64,000 bases of DNA from Candidatus Aquidulcis sp. (GTDB lineage Bacteria > Chloroflexota > Anaerolineae > Anaerolineales > UBA4823), in contig DYIZ01000012.1 in the NCBI GenBank assembly GCA_020723385.1, forward strand, positions 1 through 64,000, read 5' to 3'. A program made the translations under genes and the position numbers. Below the pieces are notes generated by a model. The model saw only the letters and a program-made list of their open reading frames with translations, had not been told where the DNA came from and made no database searches. Below, piece after piece: positions 28,842-36,571 of the stretch. Each line of letters starts with the position of its first letter. Position 1 is the stretch's first letter.

Positions 28842-29257
28842 TGATTTTCTCCTTTCCACGATTTACGGGATTATAGTGGCCTAATTATATAACCTAACCA
28901 GAAAATCCGCAAATGAATTTTGTCACAAAATCATGCGAACGTTCGCACAACCTACGTTCAGCCTCGAGCGATTTCCACTCAAATCCCATCCGAAAAACCG
29001 TAGTTTGGCCCCTTGTGGGCGGCATTTTTGGGCATAACGCCCAAGACGACGATTAATTCGGATCGCGTTCAAGGCAGCAATTCTCAATATGGGGCGTGCT
29101 CCGTTGGCCATTCACGAATATTGCACGAATACACGAATAACCAGGCCCGAAAATCGCCATTCGTGTATTCGTGGACTATTCGCGGATGGTTTGTGCAATC
29201 CATATTGAGAATTGCTGCATTCAAGGTACGAGACAATATTTCTGATAGAATCAGCCT
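28842..29257. other. Divergent intergenic region before mutS
   Basis: About 415 bases between the divergent ABC ATPase and mutS genes. More than a third is taken up by the palindromic element listed separately. I see no other gene. Promoters for both flanking genes should lie here, but none is clear. Confidence 0.5.
29068..29226. mobile_element. MITE-like palindromic element with direct repeats
   Basis: Perfect 19-bp terminal inverted repeats, GCAGCAATTCTCAATATGG (29074-29092) and its complement (29200-29218). Inside are a second perfect 15-bp inverted repeat, CACGAATACACGAAT (29124-29138) against 29159-29173, and a third imperfect one (29108-29120 against 29177-29189). TTCAAGG occurs at both outer edges (29068-29074 and 29220-29226) and may be a target duplication. 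No transposase is encoded; the length is about 150 bp. Confidence 0.6.
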
Positions 29258-31873
29258 ATGACCACCGACGATATCACCCCCATCCGCAAACAATACCTCG
29301 AAATCAAGCGCCAATACCCTAACGCCATCCTATTTTTTCGGCTCGGTGATTTTTACGAGACCTTCGACCAGGATGCTGAAATCGCCTCCCGCGAGCTGGA
29401 CATCGTGCTCACCTCGCGTCCTATCGGAAAAGGTGTGCGCGCACCGTTAGCCGGTATCCCCTATCACGCCGTCGAAAATTATCTCGCCCGGCTGATCGAA
29501 AAAGGTTACCATGTCGCCATTTGCGAGCAGGTGGGGGAAGAGCCGGTGAAGGGGATTTTCTCCCGGAAAGTGATTCGCGTCGTCACCCCTGGCACCCTCG
29601 TCGAGCCGGGCCTGCTGCCGGGCGACGCCAACAATTACCTGGCTGCGGTTATGCTCGATGGAAATCGGGCCGGAATTGCTTACGTGGATATCTCGACCGG
29701 CGAATTTGCCGCCACCGAGTTAGACGGCGAGGACATCGGGTTGGTTGTGCGCAGCGAGATGGTGCGGCTCAGGCCGGCTGAGATCCTGCGGCCAGATGGA
29801 ATCGCACTTTCCGATGGGCTGCCGGGACACCTCACCACCTGGCCAGCGTGGCGCTTCGAGCCGGGCCGCTGTCAGGATACCTTGCTGCGACACTTCCAGG
29901 CCGCCTCTCTCGAAGGTTTTGGGCTGCGCAGCTTGCCGCTGGCAGCCCGCGCCGCGGGGGCCATCCTGCAATATGTCACTGAAACCCAGCCCGCTGCGTT
30001 GCAACTGCTCACCGGCCTCAGCACTTACAGCCTGGCTGAGTTCATGACTCTCGACGCATCCACGCGCCGCAACCTCGAACTGACCGAGACGATTCGCGGC
30101 GGGCAGGTGAAGGGATCGCTGCTGGGCGTGCTGGATTACACCGTCACCCCGATGGGCAAGCGCCTCCTCCGCCAGTGGGCGAGCAAACCGCTGCTCGATG
30201 TGACGCAGATCGGCCAGCGGCAGGATGGGGTGCAGGTCTTCTTTACCGATGGAATGCTGCGCGCCGCCCTGCGCGCTGCCCTCAAGCCATTGAATGATCT
30301 CGAACGGCTGGCGACGCGCGTCGTGGGCGGGACAGCGCTCCCGCGTGATCTGGTTGCCATGCGCGAGACGCTGCGACGGCTTCCGGGCGTAATGCAGGGG
30401 ATAAGGGAAAAACAGGGGATAGGGGATATGGGAGTAGGGGAGGCTGCCCCTATCCCCTATCCCCTATCCCCTATTTTGCGAGGATTCGATCTTTGCCCCG
30501 ACGAGCTTTCTCTGCTCGACGCCGCGCTCGACGAAGATCCTCCTGCCACCCTCGCCAACGTCGGCGTTATTCGCGCAGGTTATTCGGTTGAGCTGGATGG
30601 CGTCATCGAGCGCTCGCGTCACGCCCGAGAGTGGATTGCCAATCTCGAAGCGGTCGAGCGCCAGCGCACCGGCATCAAATCGCTCAAAGTGGGCTATAAC
30701 AAGGTTTTTGGTTATTTCATCGAGGTCTCGCACGCCAACACCGGGCTGATCCCCTCCGATTACATCCGCAAGCAGACACTGGTCAATGCCGAGCGCTACA
30801 TCACCCCGGAGATGAAAGAGTACGAGACTCTGGTGCTCAATGCCGAGGAGCGCATCCGGGAGATCGAGACGCGCCTGTTCCGTGAGCTATGCGCCCAATT
30901 ATCCAAATCGGCCATGCGGCTGTTGGCGACGGCGCGGGCGCTGGCTGAATTGGATGTGCTGGCCTCGTTGGCGGAGGCAGCCGCGCTCGATGGGTACACG
31001 CGTCCCGAAGTCGTTGCCGAAGATGTGCTTGACATCCGCGAGGGCCGCCATCCTGTGGTCGAGCAGACCCTCGGCGGCGGTGAGCGTTTCGTTCCCAACG
31101 ACACCATCTTCGAGGCGGGCGAGCGCATCCGGGTGCTCACCGGCCCCAATATGGCGGGCAAATCCACTTTTTTGCGCCAGGTGGCTCTGATCGCTTTGAT
31201 GGCGCAAATGGGCAGTTTCGTCCCCGCGGCATCGGCCCGCATCGGGGTGGTGGATCGCATTTTTACCCGCATCGGCGCGCAGGACGAAATTCACGCCGGG
31301 CAGTCCACCTTCATGGTCGAGATGATCGAGACCGCCAATATCTTGCACCACGCTACACCGCGCTCGCTGCTCGTGCTGGACGAGATCGGGCGGGGGACAT
31401 CCACTTATGATGGCGTCTCGATTGCCTGGGCGGTGATCGAGTATTTGCACAATCATCCCCGGCTGCGGGCAAAAACCCTGTTTGCCACCCATTATCATGA
31501 ATTGACCCAATTGGCTGACCTGCTGCCGGGGGTGCGTAACTACAACGTGGCGGTATCGGAAGCAGATGGGAAAGTGGTATTTCTGCACAAGATCATCCCC
31601 GGCGGGGCCGACCGCTCTTATGGAATCCACGTCGGGCAGTTGGCGGGGCTGCCGCGCCCTGTGGTGACCCGCGCCGGTGAGATTCTGCGCACGCTGGAGG
31701 CTTCCTCGGGCAAGGCGGTCAAAATCAACCCGGATTCTCCCCGGCAATTGGCGCTCTTCCCGGAGACGAACCCGCTGCTCGACGAGTTGAAGTCGTTGGA
31801 CATGAACACGCTTTCGCCGATTGAGGCGTTGAACAAGCTGTACGAATGGCAAAGGAGGTATATAAAAGTATGA
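29258..31873 (+). CDS. mutS: DNA mismatch repair protein MutS
   Basis: MutS binds mispaired or unpaired bases and recruits downstream repair factors using ATP. The 871-residue protein is full length. The mismatch-wedge motif is F32-x-E34 in GDFYETF, Walker A is GPNMAGKST (about 629-637), Walker B is LLVLDEIGRGTSTYDG, and FATHYHELTQL follows. An unusual segment at about residues 379-406 is encoded by a heptamer repeat hairpin (30397-30474), described separately; the reading frame stays open. The next gene overlaps the stop by ATGA. No mutL lies in the window. Confidence 0.97.
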   Translation: MTTDDITPIRKQYLEIKRQYPNAILFFRLGDFYETFDQDAEIASRELDIVLTSRPIGKGVRAPLAGIPYHAVENYLARLIEKGYHVAICEQVGEEPVKGIFSRKVIRVVTPGTLVEPGLLPGDANNYLAAVMLDGNRAGIAYVDISTGEFAATELDGEDIGLVVRSEMVRLRPAEILRPDGIALSDGLPGHLTTWPAWRFEPGRCQDTLLRHFQAASLEGFGLRSLPLAARAAGAILQYVTETQPAALQLLTGLSTYSLAEFMTLDASTRRNLELTETIRGGQVKGSLLGVLDYTVTPMGKRLLRQWASKPLLDVTQIGQRQDGVQVFFTDGMLRAALRAALKPLNDLERLATRVVGGTALPRDLVAMRETLRRLPGVMQGIREKQGIGDMGVGEAAPIPYPLSPILRGFDLCPDELSLLDAALDEDPPATLANVGVIRAGYSVELDGVIERSRHAREWIANLEAVERQRTGIKSLKVGYNKVFGYFIEVSHANTGLIPSDYIRKQTLVNAERYITPEMKEYETLVLNAEERIREIETRLFRELCAQLSKSAMRLLATARALAELDVLASLAEAAALDGYTRPEVVAEDVLDIREGRHPVVEQTLGGGERFVPNDTIFEAGERIRVLTGPNMAGKSTFLRQVALIALMAQMGSFVPAASARIGVVDRIFTRIGAQDEIHAGQSTFMVEMIETANILHHATPRSLLVLDEIGRGTSTYDGVSIAWAVIEYLHNHPRLRAKTLFATHYHELTQLADLLPGVRNYNVAVSEADGKVVFLHKIIPGGADRSYGIHVGQLAGLPRPVVTRAGEILRTLEASSGKAVKINPDSPRQLALFPETNPLLDELKSLDMNTLSPIEALNKLYEWQRRYIKV
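30397..30474. repeat. Heptanucleotide repeats forming a hairpin inside mutS
   Basis: Four exact tandem copies of CCCCTAT fill 30447-30474. The left side holds degenerate copies of the complement (GGGGATA at 30397-30403, and GGGGATAGGGGATA later), so the whole can fold back on itself. It encodes a stretch including PIPYPLSPI. Confidence 0.85.
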
Positions 31874-32565
31874 AAACGATCGGTCTGATCGGTGGGATGA
31901 GCTGGGAATCGACTCTCGAATATTATCGCCTGCTCAACGAGGGCGTCAAAGCCCGGTTGGGCGGGTTCCACTCGGCGAAATGCCTGCTCTACTCGGTGGA
32001 TTTTGCCGAGATCGAAGCGCTTCAGCAGGTGGAAGATTGGCCGCGCATGGCACAGGTGCTCGCTGATGTAGCCCGGCGTCTCGAGGGCGGCGGGGCGGAT
32101 TTTCTCATCCTTTGCACGAATACGATGCATCGCGTGGCCAACGAAATCCAGGCGGCAGTGGCTATTCCGCTGCTGCACATCGCCGACGCCACTGCAGAGG
32201 CAGTTCGAACCGCAGGCATCCAGCGGGTGGGATTACTCGGTACGCGTTTTACCATGGAGCAAGATTTCTACGTGGGGCGGTTGAAGCAGCGGCATGGGCT
32301 GGATGTGCTCGTCCCGGCGGCAGCCGAGCGTGAGCTGATCCATCGGGTGATTTTCGATGAGCTGTGCCTGGGGAAGATTGAGCCCACCTCGCGGAACCGC
32401 TACCGCGAGATAATGGCGCGGCTGGTCGAGAACGGCGCGCAGGGGATCATTCTAGGCTGCACGGAGATTGGCTTGCTGGTGGGCGCCGAAGACAGCGCTG
32501 TGCCGTTGTTCGATACCACACGTCTGCACGCTGAGGCGGCGTTGGCTTTTACTTTGAGGGAGTGA
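31870..32565 (+). CDS. Aspartate/glutamate racemase family protein (YgeA/RacD-like)
   Basis: A 231-residue protein with the PLP-independent racemase fold. The start at 31870 is preceded by AGGAGG, and the ATG overlaps the mutS stop (ATGA). Family signatures are IGLIGGMSWESTLEYYRLLNE at the start, one active-site Cys in LILCTNTMH and the second in IILGCTEIGLL. These enzymes interconvert L- and D-Asp or Glu, or broad-range amino acids, by a two-base mechanism; the substrate is not determinable here. The link to mutS is probably only transcriptional. Confidence 0.9.
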   Translation: MKTIGLIGGMSWESTLEYYRLLNEGVKARLGGFHSAKCLLYSVDFAEIEALQQVEDWPRMAQVLADVARRLEGGGADFLILCTNTMHRVANEIQAAVAIPLLHIADATAEAVRTAGIQRVGLLGTRFTMEQDFYVGRLKQRHGLDVLVPAAAERELIHRVIFDELCLGKIEPTSRNRYREIMARLVENGAQGIILGCTEIGLLVGAEDSAVPLFDTTRLHAEAALAFTLRE

Positions 32566-32575
32566 ATTATATCTC

Positions 32576-32604
32576 TTGACAAATGAACATTAATTTCATA
32601 TAAT
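32576..32604 (+). promoter_or_regulatory. Sigma-70 type promoter of the TetR gene
   Basis: A consensus -35 TTGACA (32576-32581) and -10 TATAAT (32599-32604) with a perfect 17-base spacer. The predicted start is near 32611, so the leader is only about 16 bases. Confidence 0.85.
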
Positions 32605-32621
32605 ATGAACTAAAGGTTCAT
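32605..32621. promoter_or_regulatory. Palindromic operator candidate for the TetR regulator
   Basis: ATGAACTAAAGGTTCAT has perfect 6-bp arms around 5 bases and sits directly after the -10 box. A further ATGAAC half site lies in the spacer at 32583-32588. The position fits autorepression. Confidence 0.65.
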
Positions 32622-32626
32622 GTTAT

Positions 32627-33340
32627 ATGACTCTTTCCGACTGGCTCCAATACCACACCTATATCCTTGAATTGGAAAAAGAAGGCAAGGTCACGCGCAC
32701 CTTCCGCCGTCTCGACCTTGAGCGCCAGCAGGCGATCCTCAATGCGGTGCTGGCTGAGGCTAACGCCAAAGGCCCGGCCTCACTCAATATCAAAGAGATT
32801 GCCCGCCGGGCAGGGGTATCGGTCGGTTCGCTGTATCAGTATTTCCCCAACCGTGACGGCTTGCTCGATTTCACCGTCACGCTGTTTGTGCGCTACCTGA
32901 CCGATCTCTTCGAGATGTCGCGTCCTTTCTTGCGGGAAATGCCGCTGCGCGAGGCGCTGAAAGCCTATCTACAAGTTGGCGTCGAATGGGGGCAGACCGA
33001 GGCTGATCTGATCCGCTTCTTTGGGCGGGCGGCTTACCAGGGCGATCACGATCTCGGGGAGTGTATCGTGCGCCCGATTGCCACGTTGATGCGTGACATT
33101 ATCCGCGAGATGCTGGCTACCGCAGCGGCGCGCGGCGAAATCCGCCCGGAGGTGGATGTCGAAGCGGCGGCGCGGGTGGTCAACCTGATGATGATCGCCA
33201 TGGGTGACAGCCAGCTTTTGCCCTACTTGAATGTCTATTTTCAGGTGACGGACGAATCCATGCCTCTTCAAAGAGTGACTGATGGGCTGGTCGAGATGAT
33301 TCTGCGCGGCATTGAGCCACTTGAAAAGGGTGAATCATGA
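32627..33340 (+). CDS. TetR-family transcriptional regulator
   Basis: A 237-residue regulator. The N-terminal helix-turn-helix is clear at about residues 48-85 (LNIKEIARRAGVSVGSLYQYFPNRDGLLDF). The C-terminal half is the helical ligand-binding and dimer domain. It has a near-consensus promoter with a palindrome covering the start site, so autorepression is likely. It overlaps the next gene by ATGA. The following genes (membrane protein, Ddn-type protein, possibly the ABC exporter) are the natural candidates for its regulon. The ligand is unknown. Confidence 0.93.
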   Translation: MTLSDWLQYHTYILELEKEGKVTRTFRRLDLERQQAILNAVLAEANAKGPASLNIKEIARRAGVSVGSLYQYFPNRDGLLDFTVTLFVRYLTDLFEMSRPFLREMPLREALKAYLQVGVEWGQTEADLIRFFGRAAYQGDHDLGECIVRPIATLMRDIIREMLATAAARGEIRPEVDVEAAARVVNLMMIAMGDSQLLPYLNVYFQVTDESMPLQRVTDGLVEMILRGIEPLEKGES

Positions 33341-33726
33341 CAAATATGCTGTTTTGGCTTTACCTCGTCAACCTGACGCTGTTGATCTTGCACGAAATGG
33401 ACTCGGCCTACTGGAAAGAGTGGCATCTGTTTCACCTGCCGGGCGGGATCGGCGGTTTTCTGGTGATTCATATCCCGTTGTGGATAGCGGCCTTGTACGG
33501 GCTGGCGCTGGTAAGGGAAGGCGCTCTCGGTGGATTGATAATTTCTATGGTTGTCAGCCTGGCGGGACTTTTCGCTTTCGGTATCCACAACTACTTTTTG
33601 CGCAAAGGTCACCCGGAATTCGACGCGCCCATCTCGAAGCTGATCCTGTGGGCCACGTTCGCTGTCTCACTCGGTCAGGGGATTCTCACGATCATTTCTT
33701 TGTATGGAGGCAATCATGCTCAATAA
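33337..33726 (+). CDS. Small four-helix membrane protein (DUF6713-like)
   Basis: A 129-residue integral membrane protein with about four helices (near 5-22, 40-62, 65-85 and 103-122). It has a conserved-looking segment HEMDSAYWKEWHLFHLPGG after the first helix. I associate this with the DUF6713 family, but with moderate certainty. Function unknown. It is translationally coupled to the TetR gene and overlaps the next gene by 11 bases, so it probably belongs to the TetR-controlled operon. Confidence 0.75.
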   Translation: MTNMLFWLYLVNLTLLILHEMDSAYWKEWHLFHLPGGIGGFLVIHIPLWIAALYGLALVREGALGGLIISMVVSLAGLFAFGIHNYFLRKGHPEFDAPISKLILWATFAVSLGQGILTIISLYGGNHAQ

Positions 33727-34276
33727 TTCCATCCGCCGCATTTTCTGGCTGCTCAATAAATTCTTCATGGTGCCGATGTTCCGCCTGGGATTTGCCCCAT
33801 TCATGGGCACGCCGTTTGGCGGGTATATCATGGTGATCAAAACAGTTGGGCGAAAAACAGGTAAGGTACGCTACGCGCCGGTCAATTACACCATCTCGAA
33901 CGGCAGCATCTACTGTATGGCAGGGTTTGGCCGCATCTCCGACTGGTATCGCAACATCAAGAACAACCCCTCCATCGAGCTGATGATGCCCTCGGGGGCG
34001 ATAGCGGGACAGGTCGAAGAAGCAACCGACCCGGAGGAGCGCCGCCTCATCCTGCGTCAAATCCTCAAGAACGCTGGGTTTGCCGGTTTTTTCGAAGGCT
34101 TCAATCCTTTCACCGTAACGGACATTGAGCTGCTGAGCAAAACCGAGGGACTGCCGCTGCTGCGTATCCGCCCGGTCGGGCTGGGCAACGGCGCTTCTGA
34201 CCCCGGCGGCTGGGCCTGGATTTGGGGTATCGTCGCCACCATCGCGATCGTGATTGCTCTGATTGTGTGTTTATAG
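33716..34276 (+). CDS. Ddn-type (F420-dependent nitroreductase family) membrane-anchored protein
   Basis: The start at 33716 is preferred because GGAGG lies 5 bases upstream. The 186-residue protein shows the family core VIKTVGRKTGKVRYAPVNYTISNGSIYCMAGFGRISDWYRNIKNNPSIELMM. Here GRKTGKVR, the glycines and W-Y-R-N are typical of deazaflavin-dependent nitroreductase / quinone reductase (Ddn) split-barrel proteins. A C-terminal membrane helix (about 163-184) anchors it. Known members reduce quinones or nitro compounds with F420H2; cofactor use here is inferred only. It sits in the TetR operon. Confidence 0.8.
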   Translation: MLNNSIRRIFWLLNKFFMVPMFRLGFAPFMGTPFGGYIMVIKTVGRKTGKVRYAPVNYTISNGSIYCMAGFGRISDWYRNIKNNPSIELMMPSGAIAGQVEEATDPEERRLILRQILKNAGFAGFFEGFNPFTVTDIELLSKTEGLPLLRIRPVGLGNGASDPGGWAWIWGIVATIAIVIALIVCL

Positions 34277-34307
34277 AGTCTCCTAAACCCGGACAAGCCT
34301 GAAAAGC

Positions 34308-34377
34308 GTCCGCTGATCCTCGCTAATCTTCGCGAATTTGTCATAAGATTAGCGCCGATTAGCGAGGATTAGCGGAC
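34308..34377. repeat. Long intergenic inverted repeat
   Basis: Arms of 21 bases (34308-34328 and 34357-34377) match with a single mismatch. The unit GATTAGCG is repeated within the right half. It lies between the Ddn-type gene and the ABC exporter, with no T-tract. Confidence 0.75.
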
Positions 34378-34409
34378 TCCAAATCCTTGCACAAAAGGCA
34401 CAGACTCAG

Positions 34410-35381
34410 ATGGTTGCCATCGTTCTCCAAACTCAAAACCTCACCAAACGCTATGGCGAGCTTGTCGCCGTGAAAGACCTGTCGCTCGAAGTGTACGAAG
34501 GCGAAGTTTTTGGCTTTCTCGGGCCGAACGGAGCTGGCAAAACCACTTCGATCAACATGATGTGCGGCCTGCTCAAACCCGATTCGGGACATGTGCTCGT
34601 TCACGGCAAACCAATCACGAATGGCAACCGCGAAGCGCGCATCCGCGTGGGTATGTGCCCGCAGCATGTGGTCCTGTGGGACAAGTTGACTTGCCTGGAG
34701 CAACTGCAATTCATCGGTGAAATGTATGGACTGAAGAGAAAGCAGGCGCGCCAGCGGGGCGAGCAACTCCTGAAAGACCTCGACCTGGACGAAAAGCGTC
34801 ATAAATTGGCCCGTACCCTGTCGGGCGGGATGCAGCGGCGGCTCAACCTGGCGATGGCGCTCGTTCATGACCCTGAGATTGTCGTACTCGATGAGCCGGA
34901 AGCCGGCCTCGACCCGCAGAGCCGCGTGCTTGTGCGGGAATACATCCGCTCGCTGGCCCGCAAGGGGAACGGCGACTATCCGAAAACAGTGATCCTCACC
35001 ACCCACAACATGGACGAAGCCGAGCGCTTGGCCGACCGCGTCGCCATCATAGATCACGGCGAATTGCTGGTGATGGATACGCCTGAAGCGCTCAAACAGC
35101 GCGTTGGCAGCGGGGATGTGGTTGAAATCTCCCTTGCAGGGGAAAGGGGGGATGGGATAGGGGAGAGAGCGCGTGAAGCTCTTCGATCCATCGCTGGCAA
35201 AATCGTTTTCGACCCTGTCACGCTCGCCCTGCAAATCCGCGCCTTGCACGCGGTCGGGCAACTCCCGGCAATTGTCGAGGCCCTCACAGATGCAGGATTC
35301 ACTCCTGGCGAGGTCAACCTTCGAGCCAATTCCCTCGAAGATGTGTTCATCCAGCTCACCGGGCGGAGGCTGCGAGAATGA
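34410..35381 (+). CDS. ABC-2 type exporter ATP-binding protein
   Basis: A 323-residue ATPase of the drug/antibiotic exporter class. Walker A is GPNGAGKTT (about residues 36-44), the signature is LSGGMQRRL, Walker B is IVVLDEPEAGLDP and the switch His is in LTTHNMDEAERL. The C-terminal extension of about 90 residues is usual for this class. It contains a short insertion, AGERGDGIGER, encoded by G-rich heptamer repeats (35138-35165). The permease gene overlaps its stop by ATGA. The substrate is unknown; the TetR gene nearby hints at efflux of a toxic compound. Confidence 0.93.
   Translation: MVAIVLQTQNLTKRYGELVAVKDLSLEVYEGEVFGFLGPNGAGKTTSINMMCGLLKPDSGHVLVHGKPITNGNREARIRVGMCPQHVVLWDKLTCLEQLQFIGEMYGLKRKQARQRGEQLLKDLDLDEKRHKLARTLSGGMQRRLNLAMALVHDPEIVVLDEPEAGLDPQSRVLVREYIRSLARKGNGDYPKTVILTTHNMDEAERLADRVAIIDHGELLVMDTPEALKQRVGSGDVVEISLAGERGDGIGERAREALRSIAGKIVFDPVTLALQIRALHAVGQLPAIVEALTDAGFTPGEVNLRANSLEDVFIQLTGRRLRE
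35138..35165. repeat. Degenerate heptamer repeats inside the exporter ATPase gene
   Basis: Four seven-base units in a row: AGGGGAA, AGGGGGG, ATGGGAT, AGGGGAG. They encode part of AGERGDGIGER in the C-terminal extension and resemble the repeats in mutS. Confidence 0.55.
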
Positions 35382-36547
35382 AACTGTTCAGCGTCTTCAT
35401 CAAAACCCTGCGCGAGATGTCGCGCGACCTTTGGCTCTTGGGCCTCACCCTGGCTTTCGCGCCTTTCTTTGTCTTTCTGTATTGGATCTGGTTTTACGGG
35501 GGTTCGACGTCTTATGCAGTGCTGGTGATCAACTATGATCGAGGAACGGTGCTATCCGGCGGCGCGATTTACAACGCCGGGGAGGAAGTGGTGCGTGAGA
35601 TCGAGCGGGTGGCTTATCCCGATGGGAAACCCCTACTCAAAGTAAAACTCGTCGCCAGCCAGGCCGAAGCCGAGCCGATCCTGAAAAACCGCGGCGCAAC
35701 CGCCTTCATCGAGATCCCGGAAGATTTCTCGCAAGTCCTTGAATCGCTCCAATCCGGCGATCGCTCGGCGACGACCAAAATTACCTTTGGCGGCGACCTG
35801 TCCAATCCCTATTACACGATTGGCGCCACCCTGGCGCTCACCGCGGCGGACAAATATGTTCAGCAGATGACCGGTCAAATGCCGCTCGTGGGGTATGATG
35901 AGCTGCCCTTGGGCGCTTCGGCGGCCCGCACCGAGTTCGAGACTTATGTCCCCGGCACATTGATCTTTTCCGTTATCCTGCTGGTGTTCCTGGCCTCGAT
36001 GGTCGTCGCGCGCGAGATCGAATCGGGCACGGTGCGCCGCTTGCAAATCACACGTATGACGGCTTTTGACTTATTGGGCGGGATCACGCTGTCTTTGGTG
36101 CTGGTGGGCGCAGCCGGGGTGGCGATTTCATTCGGGCTGGCGGCGGTGCTCGGTTTTCGCAGCCAGGGGCCAATCTGGGTGGCGATTCTGGTTGGGGCAG
36201 TGGCCAGCCTGTCGGTGATTGGGGTGGGGATGGTGGTGGCGTGTTTCTCCCGCTCGGTGTCACACGCCTTCGTGGTTGCCAATTTTCCCCTCGGGTTGAT
36301 GATGTTCTTCTCCGGGGTGGTTTTCCCCCTCCCGAAGGTGACGATTTTTACTCTCGGAGGGCACGCCGTCGGGTTATACGATCTCCTCCCGCCGACGCAC
36401 GCCGTGGTGGCCCTCAACAAAATCCTCACCCTGGGCGCGGGTTTCGACGAAGTAGTTTACGAATTGACCGCGCTGGTGGTCTTGTCGGTGCTCTATTTTT
36501 TCATCGGGGTGTGGCTGTTCCGCCGGATGCACCTGCGCGTAGCGTAG
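35378..36547 (+). CDS. ABC-2 type exporter permease
   Basis: A 389-residue membrane protein with the ABC-2 layout: one N-terminal helix (about 18-38), a large extracytoplasmic domain (about 40-180), then five helices to the C-terminus. FETYVPGTLIFSVILLVFLASMVVAREIESGTVRRLQITRM is the classic ABC-2 signature region. It is coupled to the ATPase by a 4-base overlap. Its TAG stop lies inside a dispersed-type palindrome (36543-36571), so its last residues (RVA) are partly set by that element. Confidence 0.92.
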   Translation: MKLFSVFIKTLREMSRDLWLLGLTLAFAPFFVFLYWIWFYGGSTSYAVLVINYDRGTVLSGGAIYNAGEEVVREIERVAYPDGKPLLKVKLVASQAEAEPILKNRGATAFIEIPEDFSQVLESLQSGDRSATTKITFGGDLSNPYYTIGATLALTAADKYVQQMTGQMPLVGYDELPLGASAARTEFETYVPGTLIFSVILLVFLASMVVAREIESGTVRRLQITRMTAFDLLGGITLSLVLVGAAGVAISFGLAAVLGFRSQGPIWVAILVGAVASLSVIGVGMVVACFSRSVSHAFVVANFPLGLMMFFSGVVFPLPKVTIFTLGGHAVGLYDLLPPTHAVVALNKILTLGAGFDEVVYELTALVVLSVLYFFIGVWLFRRMHLRVA

Positions 36548-36571
36548 ACCGGATTGCCAATCCGGCCTACG
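36543..36571. repeat. Palindrome supplying the stop codons of two convergent genes
   Basis: CGTAGACCGGATT (36543-36555) and AATCCGGCCTACG (36559-36571) pair with one mismatch around GCC. The plus-strand permease stop (36545-36547) and the minus-strand lipoprotein stop (36567-36569) both fall in the arms. Confidence 0.85.

Noticed and set aside
27615-28844. Open frame of 409 codons opposite the ABC ATPase
   Set aside because: The minus-strand ATPase has all Walker and signature motifs in place; the plus-strand product has none.
28912-28930. CRP-like site upstream of the sugar-type ABC ATPase
   Set aside because: Only one half (TGTGA on the minus strand) fits; the other half is TCATT, so chance is likely.
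30447-30474. Heptamer array as part of a CRISPR
   Set aside because: The units are seven bases, directly adjacent without spacers, and lie inside a coding gene.
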